64,000 nt of DNA from Luteimonas terrae (GCF_004358165.1 NZ_SMTG01000005.1:186001-250000), one strand, 5' to 3'; positions 1 through 9,451 are shown, numbered from the stretch's first letter. Made by a program: numbers and translations. Notes: a model not told the origin generated them from the sequence alone.

Positions 1-1
1 G

Positions 2-295
<294 letters not shown>

Positions 296-321
296 CCGCC
301 GCGTCGATTCCCGCGATACCC

Positions 322-350
322 GAAGCCCCGCACACGCGGGGCTTCTTGTG
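322..350 (+). terminator. Rho-independent terminator after gap
   Basis: A perfect 9-bp GC-rich stem (322-330 with 337-345) closes a 6-base loop. It is followed by TTGTGTTC, a weakly T-rich tail. It sits 26 bases after the gap stop codon and ends that transcript before the DUF2339 gene. Confidence 0.75.
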
Positions 351-406
351 TTCGGGGCGCCCGTGGGTAAGGTGGCCGGGTGCGCCGTCCGGCGCGGCGG
401 GGTGCC

Positions 407-3118
407 ATGGAAGAACTCATCGTATTGATCGGTCTGGCGCTACTGACGGTGCCGGTGCTGCTGGTGGTGGGACTGGCCATGCTGTTCGGGCTGCGCCGTC
501 GGGTGGCCGAACTCGAGGACATGACCGAGCGCCTGCGCGCCGAGGTGGCATCGCGCGCGATGCCGACATCGGGCGCCGGGCCTGTCTGGACGCGCGCGTC
601 CGCCTCCGCGCCTCCGGCGGCAACACCCGTCGAACCACCACCCGCGCCGCTTCCGCCGCAGTCCACGGACGATACGCTGCAGCCCCCGACGACCGCGCCG
701 GCGGCGGCACCGCCTCCGCTGCCGCCCGTGCCACCACGCGACACATGGCGCGATGCGGATCGTCCCGCGCCGCCGCCTCCGGACACACCTGCCGCCCCGC
801 GACGTCCGGATGTATTCGCGCGCGGGCTGCGTCTGGTGAAGCGGTGGTTCACCAGCGGCAACGTGCCGGTGAAGATCGGCATGCTGGTGCTGTTTGCCGG
901 CGTCGCGGCGCTGCTCAAATACGCCAGCGACCAGGGCCTGCTGCAGGTGCCGATCTCGCTGCGGCTGGCCGGCGTCTCGCTGGCGGCGGTCGCCGGTCTG
1001 GTGTTCGGCTGGCGCCGTCGGATCAGCCACCGAACCTTCGCGCTGAGTCTGCAGGGCGGCATGATCGGCATCCTGCTGCTGGTGGTGTTCGCGGCGTCGA
1101 AGATGTTCGGGCTGATCGCGCCGGAGTTCGCGTTCGCCGCCAGCGTGCTGCTGGTCTTCGGTGCCGGTGCGCTGGCCGTGCTGCAGGGCGCGATGGCGCT
1201 GGCGGTGTTCGCGGTGCTGGCCGGCTTCCTCGCGCCGATCTGGCTGTCGACCGGCAGCGGCAACCATGTCGCGCTGTTCGGCTACTACGCGGTGCTCAAC
1301 GCGGCGATCGTGACCATCGCCTGGTTCCGCGCCTGGCGTTTGCTGAATCTGCTGGGCTTCGTCTTCACCTTCGGCATCGGCACGCTGTGGGGCGTGCTCG
1401 ACTACGAAGCCGCGGACTACCGCTCGGCGCAGGCCTTCCTCGCCCTGTTCTTCGCGATCTATCTCGCGGTTCCGCTGCTGCATGCGCGTCGCCGGCCGGT
1501 GGGCAAGCGCGATCTGATCGACGGCTGCCTCGTGTTCGGGACGCCGCTGATCGCGTTCTCGTTGCAGGCGGGCCTGATGCGCGAGGACACGACGACGCTG
1601 GCGCTCGTCGCCCTGGGTCTGGGGGCGCTGTATGCCGGTCTGTCGTGGTGGTTGCGTCGCGGTGGCCGTTACGAGGTCCTGCAGCAGTCGTACGCGCTGC
1701 TGGCGGCGGGCTTCGCGACGCTGGCGGTGCCGCTGGCGCTGTCGGCGCAGGCGACCGCCTGCGTGTTCGCGCTCGAAGGCGCCGCGCTGGTGTGGCTCGG
1801 CCTGCGCCAGCAGCGGCGTCTGCCGCGCTGGTCGGGCATTGCCCTGCAGGGCGCTGCGGTCGTGGCTTATGTCTTCGCAGCCGGGAACACGGTCGTCGAC
1901 GACACGCCATTCGCGCACGGCCTGTTCGTCGGGGCAATGCTGTTCGCGTTGTCCGGTCTGGCGATCGCGGCCGCGTATGCGCACTGGCGCGCGGTCGTGT
2001 CGGCACGGCTCGCCTATCTGTGGGCGATGCTCTGGTGGCTGGGCGCGTGGACGCTGGAACTGCAGCGGGTGCTACCGGGCGCCGCGTTCCCGGATGCGCT
2101 GTTGGTCCTCATGGCAGTCACCGGCTGGCTGGCCGCCGAGCGCAATCGCCGCGTGGCCGATCCCCTTCTGGCGGGCACGAGCTGTCTTGCACTCGTCGCG
2201 GCGCTGCCGCTGGCCGTGCTGCAGGCCGAGGCGCATCAGCACCCCTTTGCCGGTTACGGCATATGGGCCTGGCTGGTGTTCGCAGCCCTGGGCGTGCGCG
2301 CGCTGGTGTGCCTGCGCACGGGCGAGGGCGGCTTTGCCCGCGCTGCGCAGTTCACCTGGTGGCTGCTGTGGCCGTTCGCCCTGTCGCTGCTGCTGGTGCA
2401 GGTGGTCGATCGCGTCGTCGGCGGCGATGCCTGGACCTTGGTCGCGGCGATCCTGCCGTGGCTGGCGATCACCGCGATCGCGCTGCTGCGCTGGCCGTGG
2501 CTCACGCATCCGCTCGGCCGGGACTTCGACGCGATGCGCATGCCGTTCCGCAGCGTGTGTTGCGCGCTGCTCGCGCTGTGGTGGCTGCTCGCGCTACGCA
2601 GCGCAGGCGACCCGGCGCCGCTGCCGTGGGTCGCGGTGGTCAATCCGCTGGACCTGGCGCAGATCGCCGTGTTGATGCTGCTTGCGCGCTGGATGTGGCG
2701 CGGTGATGCGCCCATCGGTGCGCGTGCCCGTGTGCCGGTGCTGTCGGCCGGCGCCTTCCTGCTGGTCACCGCGATCACACTGCGTGGCGCGCACCACTGG
2801 GGCGGCGCGCCCTGGGATGCGACGCTCGCCTCCAGCAGCCTCGCGCAGACCAGCCTGACGATCGTCTGGAGCGTGCTGGGCGTGCTGGGCTGGGTGCTCG
2901 GTTCGCGCCGCGGCCAGCGCGTGCTGTGGCTTGCGGGTGCGGCATTGATGGGCATCGTGCTGGCCAAGCTGGTCATCGTGGACCGTGGCCACCTCGGCAA
3001 CCTGTGGGGCATCGGCTCCTTCATCGCCTACGGCCTGCTATGCACGGTCGTCGGCTTCTTCGCACCGGCGCCACCGCGCGCCGCCACGCCCGAACCGGCA
3101 CCGGAGGCCGGCGCATGA
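407..3118 (+). CDS. DUF2339 multi-spanning membrane protein
   Basis: A 903-residue inner-membrane protein of the DUF2339 family, whose biochemical function is unknown. An N-terminal membrane helix (residues 3-28) is followed by a short coiled-coil (RRRVAELEDMTERLRAEV), a proline-rich linker (about 60-140), the family's characteristic PVKIGMLVLFAGVAALLKYA segment near residue 153, and then a long run of hydrophobic helices to the end. I chose ATG 407 over GTG 380 because MEELIVLIG gives the usual amphipathic start before the first helix; the longer form would add nine Arg-rich residues. The last four bases overlap the DUF3999 gene, so the two are translationally coupled. Confidence 0.88.
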   Translation: MEELIVLIGLALLTVPVLLVVGLAMLFGLRRRVAELEDMTERLRAEVASRAMPTSGAGPVWTRASASAPPAATPVEPPPAPLPPQSTDDTLQPPTTAPAAAPPPLPPVPPRDTWRDADRPAPPPPDTPAAPRRPDVFARGLRLVKRWFTSGNVPVKIGMLVLFAGVAALLKYASDQGLLQVPISLRLAGVSLAAVAGLVFGWRRRISHRTFALSLQGGMIGILLLVVFAASKMFGLIAPEFAFAASVLLVFGAGALAVLQGAMALAVFAVLAGFLAPIWLSTGSGNHVALFGYYAVLNAAIVTIAWFRAWRLLNLLGFVFTFGIGTLWGVLDYEAADYRSAQAFLALFFAIYLAVPLLHARRRPVGKRDLIDGCLVFGTPLIAFSLQAGLMREDTTTLALVALGLGALYAGLSWWLRRGGRYEVLQQSYALLAAGFATLAVPLALSAQATACVFALEGAALVWLGLRQQRRLPRWSGIALQGAAVVAYVFAAGNTVVDDTPFAHGLFVGAMLFALSGLAIAAAYAHWRAVVSARLAYLWAMLWWLGAWTLELQRVLPGAAFPDALLVLMAVTGWLAAERNRRVADPLLAGTSCLALVAALPLAVLQAEAHQHPFAGYGIWAWLVFAALGVRALVCLRTGEGGFARAAQFTWWLLWPFALSLLLVQVVDRVVGGDAWTLVAAILPWLAITAIALLRWPWLTHPLGRDFDAMRMPFRSVCCALLALWWLLALRSAGDPAPLPWVAVVNPLDLAQIAVLMLLARWMWRGDAPIGARARVPVLSAGAFLLVTAITLRGAHHWGGAPWDATLASSSLAQTSLTIVWSVLGVLGWVLGSRRGQRVLWLAGAALMGIVLAKLVIVDRGHLGNLWGIGSFIAYGLLCTVVGFFAPAPPRAATPEPAPEAGA

Positions 3119-4479
3119 GCATTTCGATCCGACGCGTTCGCGCCCTGGCCTGCGGCCTCTTCCTCGCGTCCGCGGCGGTCGCGGCGGACGACGGCGCGTT
3201 CGTCGCGCAATGGCCGCTGACCCTGCCATCGGGCGACGCCGGGGCCTATCAGCTCGAACTCGACGCGGCCGTCTACGCCACCACGGTGTCGCCTGCGCTG
3301 CGCGATGTCGTCGTCGTCAACGGCGACGGGCGTCAGGTACCGGCGCTGCTGCAGGCCGCGCCGCCGCCGGCCGCGCGGAAAGCGACGCAGGCGCTGGCCT
3401 GGTTCCCGTTGCCGGCCGATGCCGCCCGCGCCGGCAGCGACATCGCCGCGATCAGCGAGCTCGATCCCGACGGCCGCCTGCGCCGCATCCAGTGGCGACC
3501 CGCCCGCGAGAACGCGCCACCGGCCGCTCTGCTGATCGATGCGAGCGCAGCCACCGCGCCGCTGCAGGCGCTGGTGCTGGACTGGGGCGTCGCCGAGACG
3601 GCTTTCGAACGCACGATGCGTGTCGAGGCGTCGGACAATCTGCGCGACTGGCGGCCGGTGTCCGCGGGCGGACGCCTGCTCGACCTTCGGCGCGGCGACG
3701 ACCGGTTGGTCGAGCGGCGGATCGCCTTCGACGCGCCGGTGCGCACGCGCTATCTGCGGCTGTTGCCGGGCGCGGGTGCCGGCGTGATGCCGGCCATCGT
3801 GTCGCTGGTCGGCGAAACCAACGCGGCTGCAGACGCGCCGACCCTCGCCTGGCAGGACCTGCAGGCCCCGGGCCCGGTCGATGCGGACGGCGGCTTCGTG
3901 TACCGGCTCGATGCACGTCTGCCGGTGACCCACGTCGACATCGGATTGGAGGGCAATGCGACCGCGCGCTGGACGCTGTCCGTGCGCGAAGCCGACGACA
4001 CGCCGTGGCGCACGCTCACCAGCAACTGGCTGGTCTACCGCGTCGGCGCGGATGCGGCCTCGCGCACACCGCCATTGGCGCTCGACGCGACGCTGCGCGC
4101 GCGCCAGTGGCGTCTGGTGCCGGATTCGCCACATACCGGTGCCACGCCGAAGCTGCGTCTGGGATGGCAGCCCGAACGCCTTGTGTTCGTGGCCGAGGGA
4201 GCGCCGCCGTTCGCGCTGCGCGCAGGCAGCGCCACCGCCGTGCGCGGTGATGCGCCGGTCGCGCCGCTGCTGGCGGACCTGCGCGCACGCAATGGGGGCA
4301 ACTGGCAGCCGGCCGCAGCCACGCTCGGCGCACGCGCCGAACTCGCGGGCGCCGCTGCGCTGGAAAACACGCCGCCGCGCGACTGGGGTACATGGCTGCT
4401 GTGGGGCGTGCTGCTGCTCGGGGTGTTGCTGATCGGCGGCTTCGCGCTGAGCCTGCTGCGCGCGCCGAAACCGCAGTGA
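3115..4479 (+). CDS. DUF3999 exported, membrane-anchored protein
   Basis: This 454-residue protein has an N-terminal signal peptide (residues 1 to about 24, ending AVAAD) and one C-terminal membrane helix (LLWGVLLLGVLLIGGFALSLL) just before a short basic tail. The bulk would therefore be periplasmic and tethered to the inner membrane. It matches the DUF3999 family, which is commonly encoded next to DUF2339. The start overlaps the upstream stop as ATGA at 3115-3118, with GGAGG at 3103-3107 as ribosome binding site. The middle contains beta-rich, discoidin-like phrases (FERTMRVEASDNLRDW, RYLRLLPG). Function is unknown; a complex with the upstream protein is an inference from the coupling. Confidence 0.85.
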   Translation: MSISIRRVRALACGLFLASAAVAADDGAFVAQWPLTLPSGDAGAYQLELDAAVYATTVSPALRDVVVVNGDGRQVPALLQAAPPPAARKATQALAWFPLPADAARAGSDIAAISELDPDGRLRRIQWRPARENAPPAALLIDASAATAPLQALVLDWGVAETAFERTMRVEASDNLRDWRPVSAGGRLLDLRRGDDRLVERRIAFDAPVRTRYLRLLPGAGAGVMPAIVSLVGETNAAADAPTLAWQDLQAPGPVDADGGFVYRLDARLPVTHVDIGLEGNATARWTLSVREADDTPWRTLTSNWLVYRVGADAASRTPPLALDATLRARQWRLVPDSPHTGATPKLRLGWQPERLVFVAEGAPPFALRAGSATAVRGDAPVAPLLADLRARNGGNWQPAAATLGARAELAGAAALENTPPRDWGTWLLWGVLLLGVLLIGGFALSLLRAPKPQ

Positions 4480-4480
4480 A

Positions 4481-4508
4481 GCCGCCGGGCGCCTGTGCGC
4501 CCGGCGGC
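4481..4508. terminator. Bidirectional hairpin between convergent DUF3999 gene and rpiA
   Basis: A perfect 12-bp stem, GCCGCCGGGCGC paired with its complement around a CTGT loop, lies directly after the DUF3999 stop and 8 bases from the rpiA stop. There is no T-run on either side, so the terminator role is inferred from stem strength and the convergent context. Confidence 0.6.
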
Positions 4509-4515
4509 CGTGCGA

Positions 4516-5166
4516 TCAGTCGAGAACGGTCGGTGTTGCGGTACCCACGATCACGACGTCCGCCTTGCGGCGTGCGAACAGGCCGACGCTGACCACACCC
4601 GGAATCTGGTTGAGCCTGGCCTCCAGCGCGACGGGATCGGTGATCGACAGGTTGTGGATGTCGAGCACCCAGTTGCCGTTGTCGGTCTTGACGCCTTCGC
4701 GCCAGACCGGCTGGCCGCCGGTGGTTTCGAGGATCGTGCGTGCGACCAGGCTGCGGGCCATCGGGATGACTTCGATCGGCAGCGGGAACGCGCCCAGCAC
4801 CGGCACCTGCTTGGCCGGATCGATGATGCAGACGAACTTCTCGCTGGCCTCGGCGATGATCTTCTCGCGCGTCAGCGCCGCGCCGCCGCCCTTGATCAGG
4901 TGCTTGCCCGGATCGCATTCGTCGGCGCCGTCGACGTACAGCGACAGCGGGCCGGTGGCGTTGAGGTCGAGCACCTCGATGCCGTGCGCGCGCAAGCGTT
5001 CGGTGCTCTGGTCGGAACTCGACACCGCGCCCTCGATGCGGTGCTTGATCTTCGCCAGCGCATCGATGAAGAACGCCACCGTCGAGCCGGTGCCCACGCC
5101 GACGATCATGCCGTCCTCGACGTATTCGATCGCCTTCTCGCCGGCCAGACGCTTGCCTTCGCTCAT
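4516..5166 (-). CDS. rpiA: Ribose-5-phosphate isomerase A
   Basis: A 216-residue cytoplasmic enzyme interconverting ribose 5-phosphate and ribulose 5-phosphate in the non-oxidative pentose phosphate pathway. The sequence shows the phosphate-binding [15 protein letters not shown] loop, SSDQSTERL, and the catalytic block [17 protein letters not shown] followed by AALTREKI, carrying the expected Asp, Lys and Glu. Length is normal for RpiA (about 219). It is the last gene of a minus-strand chain with 4-base ATGA overlaps (fau, EVE gene, rpiA), which fixes the start at 5166. tkt, another pentose-pathway gene, lies elsewhere in the window. Confidence 0.97.
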   Translation of the reverse strand: MSEGKRLAGEKAIEYVEDGMIVGVGTGSTVAFFIDALAKIKHRIEGAVSSSDQSTERLRAHGIEVLDLNATGPLSLYVDGADECDPGKHLIKGGGAALTREKIIAEASEKFVCIIDPAKQVPVLGAFPLPIEVIPMARSLVARTILETTGGQPVWREGVKTDNGNWVLDIHNLSITDPVALEARLNQIPGVVSVGLFARRKADVVIVGTATPTVLD

Positions 5167-5642
5167 CGCTTCTTCTCCAAGGACAACAGCAGTTTCCACT
5201 GTGCGGCCGTGACCGGCAGCACCGACAGGCGCGCGCCCTTGCGGATCAGCGCGAACTCCTCGCCCAGCTCGGCCGCGTGCTCGCGGATCTCGCTCAGCGG
5301 AATGGGGCGGGCCAGCGTGCGCACGTAGCCCACGTCGACCATGAACCAGCGCGGCGTCTCCTGCGTCGCCTTCTCGTCGAAGTACTTCGACGACTTCTTG
5401 AACTGGGTCGGGTCCGGATACGCGGCGCTCGCCACTTCGGCGATGCCGTAGATGCCCGGCACGTCCGCATTCGAGTGGTAGAAGAACACCTGGTCGCCGA
5501 CCTGCATGCCGTCGCGCATGAAATTGCGCGCCTGGTAGTTGCGCACCCCGGTCCAGGGTTCGGTGCCCACGCGGGCGAGGTCGTCGATCGAGAATTCGTC
5601 CGGCTCGGACTTCATCAGCCAGTAGCGCTTGCGGGTGCTCAT
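5163..5642 (-). CDS. EVE domain-containing protein
   Basis: A 159-residue single-domain protein of the EVE (thymocyte nuclear protein 1-like, PUA-related) family. Its start [16 protein letters not shown] and the core [20 protein letters not shown] with FFYHSN and GIYGIAEV are diagnostic. EVE domains form a pocket that binds modified bases in nucleic acid; the cellular role of the bacterial stand-alone forms is not settled. The gene overlaps fau upstream and rpiA downstream by four bases each, so it is part of one operon. A C-terminal Lys/Arg tail (LLSLEKKR) ends the protein. Confidence 0.9.
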   Translation of the reverse strand: MSTRKRYWLMKSEPDEFSIDDLARVGTEPWTGVRNYQARNFMRDGMQVGDQVFFYHSNADVPGIYGIAEVASAAYPDPTQFKKSSKYFDEKATQETPRWFMVDVGYVRTLARPIPLSEIREHAAELGEEFALIRKGARLSVLPVTAAQWKLLLSLEKKR

Positions 5643-6232
5643 CGCGTCTCGTCGGCAGCAGTGGTCGGAAAGAGGATGCCCGATTCGGTGCAGATCGCAT
5701 CCAGCGGCACGTCCCAGTCGGCGACGTCCAGCGCGTCGACCTGCTGCAGCGCGAACGCCGCGCCGACCAGCAGCGGTGGCGCGGCCTGCGCCTGCCGGAA
5801 CGCGAACGTACGGTCGTACCAGCCGCCGCCCATGCCGAGCCGATGCCCGCGTGCGTCGAAGCCGACCAGCGGGGTGACGACCAGCGCCATTTCGCGCGCA
5901 TCGAGCGCCGAGGCGGGTTCGATGTCGGGTTCGGGAATGCCGTAGCGGTTGGTGACCAGCGGGTCGCCGGCACGCCAGGGCGCGAAGCGCAGCGTGTCGT
6001 CGTGGAGCACCGGCAGGCAGTAGATCAGGCCTGCCGGCAGACGCATCTGGAGGACGTGCAACCCGATCTCGCCGTCGCTGGCCCAGTAGCCGGCCACGTA
6101 ACCGGTGGCCGGCAACGCGGGCAGGGCGAACAGCTGGGTGGCGAGTCCCTCGGCGGCGGCGATGCGCGCGGGCGCCGGCAAGGCGCGACGCTGGTCGCGC
6201 AGACGGCGGCGGAGGGCGGAGCGGTCGGTCAT
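5639..6232 (-). CDS. fau: 5-formyltetrahydrofolate cyclo-ligase
   Basis: A 197-residue enzyme (also called MTHFS or YgfA) that converts 5-formyl-THF to 5,10-methenyl-THF with ATP. The N-terminal basic helix ([11 protein letters not shown]) and the C-terminal ATP/folate site [11 protein letters not shown], preceded by [16 protein letters not shown], are as in the family, and length is typical. It lies immediately downstream of the 6S RNA gene on the same strand, the conserved zapA-ssrS-fau arrangement of gammaproteobacteria. The fau message is probably made as a 6S read-through. It overlaps the EVE gene by four bases. Confidence 0.95.
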   Translation of the reverse strand: MTDRSALRRRLRDQRRALPAPARIAAAEGLATQLFALPALPATGYVAGYWASDGEIGLHVLQMRLPAGLIYCLPVLHDDTLRFAPWRAGDPLVTNRYGIPEPDIEPASALDAREMALVVTPLVGFDARGHRLGMGGGWYDRTFAFRQAQAAPPLLVGAAFALQQVDALDVADWDVPLDAICTESGILFPTTAADETR

Positions 6233-6288
6233 GCGGCCGGACTCGTCGTCGGAAGTGCCGGCGACGCGGCGGGCGGGCAGAAAAATAC

Positions 6289-6472
6289 GTTCTCCGCCGA
6301 TGTCGATGCCTGCGAAACGACCTTGAACCCGAGGTTCAAGTGGGAACGCTGGGATTCCTTCGGGCTTTCCGCTCGAGGGCGGACCGGCACTCCCGGTTTC
6401 CTGACGTCCCCGGTGTCGTTATTAAGGGACAAGGCGAATGTTTTGCACGCTGTCGAACACGGCAGAGAACGC
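6289..6472 (-). ncRNA. ssrS: 6S RNA
   Basis: An RNA of about 184 nt that binds sigma-70 RNA polymerase and moderates transcription in stationary phase. On the minus strand the 5' end near 6470 and the 3' end near 6289 form an 11-bp closing stem (GTTCTCTGCCG with CGGCGGAGAAC, one G-U pair). The 3' half has the hallmark CTTGAACCTCGGGTTCAAGG hairpin followed by a GCAGGCATCG stretch, matching known gammaproteobacterial 6S. A run of T follows (complement of 6281-6285). It sits between zapA and fau, its conserved position. Ends are estimated from pairing and from the -10 box at 6479-6484. Confidence 0.92.
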
Positions 6473-6478
6473 AGGCGC

Positions 6479-6484
6479 AGTATA
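6479..6484 (-). promoter_or_regulatory. -10 box of the 6S RNA promoter
   Basis: On the minus strand TATACT is preceded by GGC and followed by 6-8 bases before the inferred 6S 5' end at about 6470-6472. The -35 region (about 6502-6507) is a poor match, so only the -10 is assigned. Confidence 0.6.
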
Positions 6485-6563
6485 GCCAAGCGCGTGGATC
6501 GATGCCGCCCGTTCGTCGGTCGCGATTGCGGAAATTCAGCTGCGTGCGTGCAGCGCGAAGGCG

Positions 6564-6863
6564 TCAGCGCTGCTCGGCGTCCAGCGCATCGAGCTTGCCG
6601 TGCAGGGCGGCAAGGGCATCATCGACCGCGCGCGAACCGTGCGACTGGCCGTCGCCGAGCAGCTGCAGCTCGTGGGCCAGATTGAGCGCGGCGAGGATGG
6701 CGACGCGATCCACCGCGGCCATGCGGTTGGCGCCACGGATCTCGCGCATGCGCGTGTCGAGCACGCGGGCGGCAGCCATCAGGCTGTCGCGTTCGCCCGG
6801 CGCCACGCCGACGGTGTACTCGCGGTCGAGCACGCGGACGCTGACGGCCTCGTTGCCACTCAT
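6564..6863 (-). CDS. zapA: Cell division protein ZapA
   Basis: A 99-residue cytoplasmic protein that cross-links FtsZ protofilaments at the division site. It begins with the ZapA beta-hairpin (VSVRVLDREYTVGVAPGERDSL), continues with ARVLDTRMREIRG and DRVAILAALNLAHELQLL, and ends in the dimerisation helix. Length matches the family. The start overlaps the stop of the 73-residue coiled-coil gene by four bases, so they are co-expressed. 6S RNA follows about 90 bases downstream. Confidence 0.95.
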   Translation of the reverse strand: MSGNEAVSVRVLDREYTVGVAPGERDSLMAAARVLDTRMREIRGANRMAAVDRVAILAALNLAHELQLLGDGQSHGSRAVDDALAALHGKLDALDAEQR

Positions 6864-7081
6864 GTGTGCTGCTCCAGGGACTTGAGCCGGGCGATCATCG
6901 CCTCGACGCGAGAGCGCGCCTGTTCGTTCTTCGACAGCAGCTGCGCGCGCTCGCCGGTGATCGTCTCCTGCTGCTGGCGCAGGCTGCGGTTCTCGTCGCT
7001 GAGCACGCGGACCCGTTCGATCAGCGCATCGACGCGCGACGTCAGTCTCTGGAGCTGGGCGAGAACGTCGGGCTGGGTCAT
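6860..7081 (-). CDS. Small coiled-coil protein, TIGR02449 family
   Basis: A 73-residue protein predicted to be almost entirely one coiled coil: leucines at heptad spacing run from LAQLQRLTSRVDALIERVRVL through ENRSLRQQQETI to the end. It resembles the TIGR02449 family, found next to zapA in many gammaproteobacteria. By size, structure and coupling to zapA (4-base overlap) it may be a divisome partner similar in kind to ZapB, but that is inference. Start ATG at 7081. Confidence 0.85.
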   Translation of the reverse strand: MTQPDVLAQLQRLTSRVDALIERVRVLSDENRSLRQQQETITGERAQLLSKNEQARSRVEAMIARLKSLEQHT

Positions 7082-7112
7082 GGCCGCACGATAGGCAGGG
7101 TGCAGGTGCCGG

Positions 7113-9323
7113 TCAAGGCAGCGTCGCGAGGCGTTCCAGGCGCGTGCCGTGCGGCGCATCCGGACGCCAGTTGCGGATGAAGGCCAGGCATTGCAGCGCG
7201 TCGAGTGGCGGCGAGATCCAGAAGCCCTGGATCTCGTCGCAGCCGCGGTCGGCCAGAAAGCGCATCTGCGCTTCGGTTTCCACGCCTTCGGCGACCACGC
7301 GCAGGCCCAGCGAGTGGCCCATCGCGACGATGGTCGGGGTGATCGCGGCATCCTCTGCGTCGTGCGGCAGGCCGTCGACGAAGGCCTTGTCGATCTTGAT
7401 CGTGGTGATCGGCAGGCGCTTGAGATAGGCCAGCGAGGAATAGCCGGTGCCGAAGTCGTCGATCGCCAGCGATACACCCAGCGCGCGGAAGGCTTGCAGG
7501 CGCGCGGCGGTCTGTTCCGCATTGGCCATCAGCACGCTTTCGGTCAGTTCGAGTTCCAGCAGGTGCGGCGGGATGCCGATGTCCTCGAGCACGCGCGCGA
7601 CCACGCCGGTGAAATCGCCGCGCAGCAGCTGTAGTACCGAGACGTTGACCGACACCGTCATCTCGTCCAGACCATGCTGGCGCCAGCGCTGCAGCACCAG
7701 ACAGGCCTCGCGCAGCACCCATTCGCCGATCTCCAGGATCAGGCCGCTTTCCTCGGCGATCGGAATGAAGTCGCTCGGCGCGATGTCGCCATGCTCGGGG
7801 CTCGACCAACGCAGCAGCGCTTCGACGCCGGTGATGCGCGCCGGCGACAGCGACATGCGCGGCTGGAACACCAGACGCAGTTCTCCGCGGTCGAGCACCT
7901 TGCGCAACGCGCCCGACACCGTCGCGCGCTGGCGCACGGCCAGATCCATGTTGTCGTCGTAGCGCATGAAGGTGCGCCGGCCGGCGGCCTTGGCCTGGTA
8001 CATCGCGGTGTCGGCCTGCTTGAGCAGTTCGGTCGGCACCTGCGCGTGGTCGGGATAGAGGCTGATGCCGATCGACGGCGAGATCGAGATCTCACGGCGG
8101 TCGTCGAGCGCCAGCGGCGCCTCGAAGGCGTTGATGATCTCGCGGGCGATGCGCTCGGCATCGTGCGGGCGTTCGAGATCCTCCAGCACCACGGTGAACT
8201 CGTCGCCGCCCAGCCGCGCCACCGTGTGCTGCTCGCCGACCGTCTGCTGCAGGCGCACCGCCGCCGCGCGCAGGATGCGATCGCCGGCGGCGTGGCCCAG
8301 CGAATCGTTGATGTCCTTGAAACGGTCGAGATCGAGGAACAGCACCGCCAGGCGCGTGTCTTCGCGATGCGCGCGCACGATCGCGCGCGACAGCCGCTCC
8401 GACAGCAGCGAGCGGTTCGGCAGGCTGGTCAGGGTGTCGAAGTTCGCCAGATAGCGCAGTTCCTGCTCGGTGCGCTTCTGCTGGGTGATGTCGTTGAACA
8501 CGCAGACGTGCAGCACGCTGTCGTCGTCGGCATCGCGCACGGTGCGCAGTTCCATCGCGGTCAGCAGCTCGTCGCCATCCTTGCGGCGCTGCCATACCTC
8601 GCCGCTCCAGTGGCCCTGGCGGCCGGCCTGGGCGCGGATGTGACGGTAGAAGGCGCTGTCGTTCCGCTCGCTGTCGAGAAGCGCGGCGCTGCGGCCGAGC
8701 ACTTCGGTTTCGGCGTAGCCGGTCATGCGCAGGAACGCGGGATTGACCGACACGTAGCGGAAGTCGGCATCCATCACCGCGACCGCCTCGCCCATGCTGC
8801 GCAGCACGGCCGCGGCGATCTGGCGTTCGCGTTCGGCCTCGCGCGTGGCGGTGATGTTGAGCGCGGTGCCGGCGATGCGCAGCACGTTGCCGGTGTCGTC
8901 GCGCTCGACCGCGCGTCCGCGCACCCGCATCCACGCCCAGCCCCCTGCGCCGTCGGCCACGCGCACCTGTGCCTGGTAGCGACTCACCTCGCCATCGAGA
9001 TAGCGCCGCAGCGTGTCGCGCGCGACGATCTGGTCGTCGGGATGCACGAGGGCCTCGAACGGCAGGCTGTCCTCGAGCGTGCGGCCGTCGGTGCCGGGCT
9101 CCTCCTCAAGCAGCCGGCGCAACTGGCCGCTGCCGACGTCGTAATCCCAGTAGCGCTCGCCCGTCGCCCACAGCGCCAGCTTGAGCCGGTCGCGCCGGTC
9201 GTCGATCTCGGCCAGATAGGCGCGCTCACTGCTGCGCCGACGCACCACCATGATCACCAGCAGCACGAGCAACGCGATCAGCACCGCGGCGCCGGGCACG
9301 TGCAGCTGGCTGGGATCGATCAC
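7113..9323 (-). CDS. PAS-PAS-GGDEF-EAL membrane protein (cyclic di-GMP turnover)
   Basis: A 736-residue protein with an N-terminal membrane helix (about residues 10-28), two PAS domains (about 40-155 and 165-285), a GGDEF domain with intact GGDEF at 372-376, and an EAL domain with intact EAL at 501-503. The EAL domain keeps its metal and catalytic motifs (SVNVSVLQL, LELTES, DDFGTGYSS, KIDKAF, VVAEGVETEAQ). Both synthesis and hydrolysis of cyclic di-GMP therefore look possible. The inhibitory RxxD I-site upstream of GGDEF is replaced by GxxH. The GTG start at 9323 puts the helix at the N terminus; an in-frame open stretch further upstream is antisense to pepP and not coding. Confidence 0.92.
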   Translation of the reverse strand: MIDPSQLHVPGAAVLIALLVLLVIMVVRRRSSERAYLAEIDDRRDRLKLALWATGERYWDYDVGSGQLRRLLEEEPGTDGRTLEDSLPFEALVHPDDQIVARDTLRRYLDGEVSRYQAQVRVADGAGGWAWMRVRGRAVERDDTGNVLRIAGTALNITATREAERERQIAAAVLRSMGEAVAVMDADFRYVSVNPAFLRMTGYAETEVLGRSAALLDSERNDSAFYRHIRAQAGRQGHWSGEVWQRRKDGDELLTAMELRTVRDADDDSVLHVCVFNDITQQKRTEQELRYLANFDTLTSLPNRSLLSERLSRAIVRAHREDTRLAVLFLDLDRFKDINDSLGHAAGDRILRAAAVRLQQTVGEQHTVARLGGDEFTVVLEDLERPHDAERIAREIINAFEAPLALDDRREISISPSIGISLYPDHAQVPTELLKQADTAMYQAKAAGRRTFMRYDDNMDLAVRQRATVSGALRKVLDRGELRLVFQPRMSLSPARITGVEALLRWSSPEHGDIAPSDFIPIAEESGLILEIGEWVLREACLVLQRWRQHGLDEMTVSVNVSVLQLLRGDFTGVVARVLEDIGIPPHLLELELTESVLMANAEQTAARLQAFRALGVSLAIDDFGTGYSSLAYLKRLPITTIKIDKAFVDGLPHDAEDAAITPTIVAMGHSLGLRVVAEGVETEAQMRFLADRGCDEIQGFWISPPLDALQCLAFIRNWRPDAPHGTRLERLATLP

Positions 9324-9414
9324 GCGTCGGCACTCCGTGCCGGGATGGGCGCCCGGAGTGTAGGCATGCGGGCGCTGCGGCAACAAGCGGGCGGGGCGGC
9401 CGCGACGGGGCCGT

Positions 9415-9423
9415 TGGTACACT
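9415..9423 (+). promoter_or_regulatory. Possible extended -10 promoter of the UPF0149-pepP unit
   Basis: TGGTACACT fits an extended -10 (TGn plus TACACT), 29 bases before the chosen start. No clear -35 hexamer is visible at the right distance. It lies in the divergent gap with the GGDEF-EAL gene. Confidence 0.3.
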
Positions 9424-9451
9424 GGCGCACCCGCATTCCCGAGTGCCCGCC

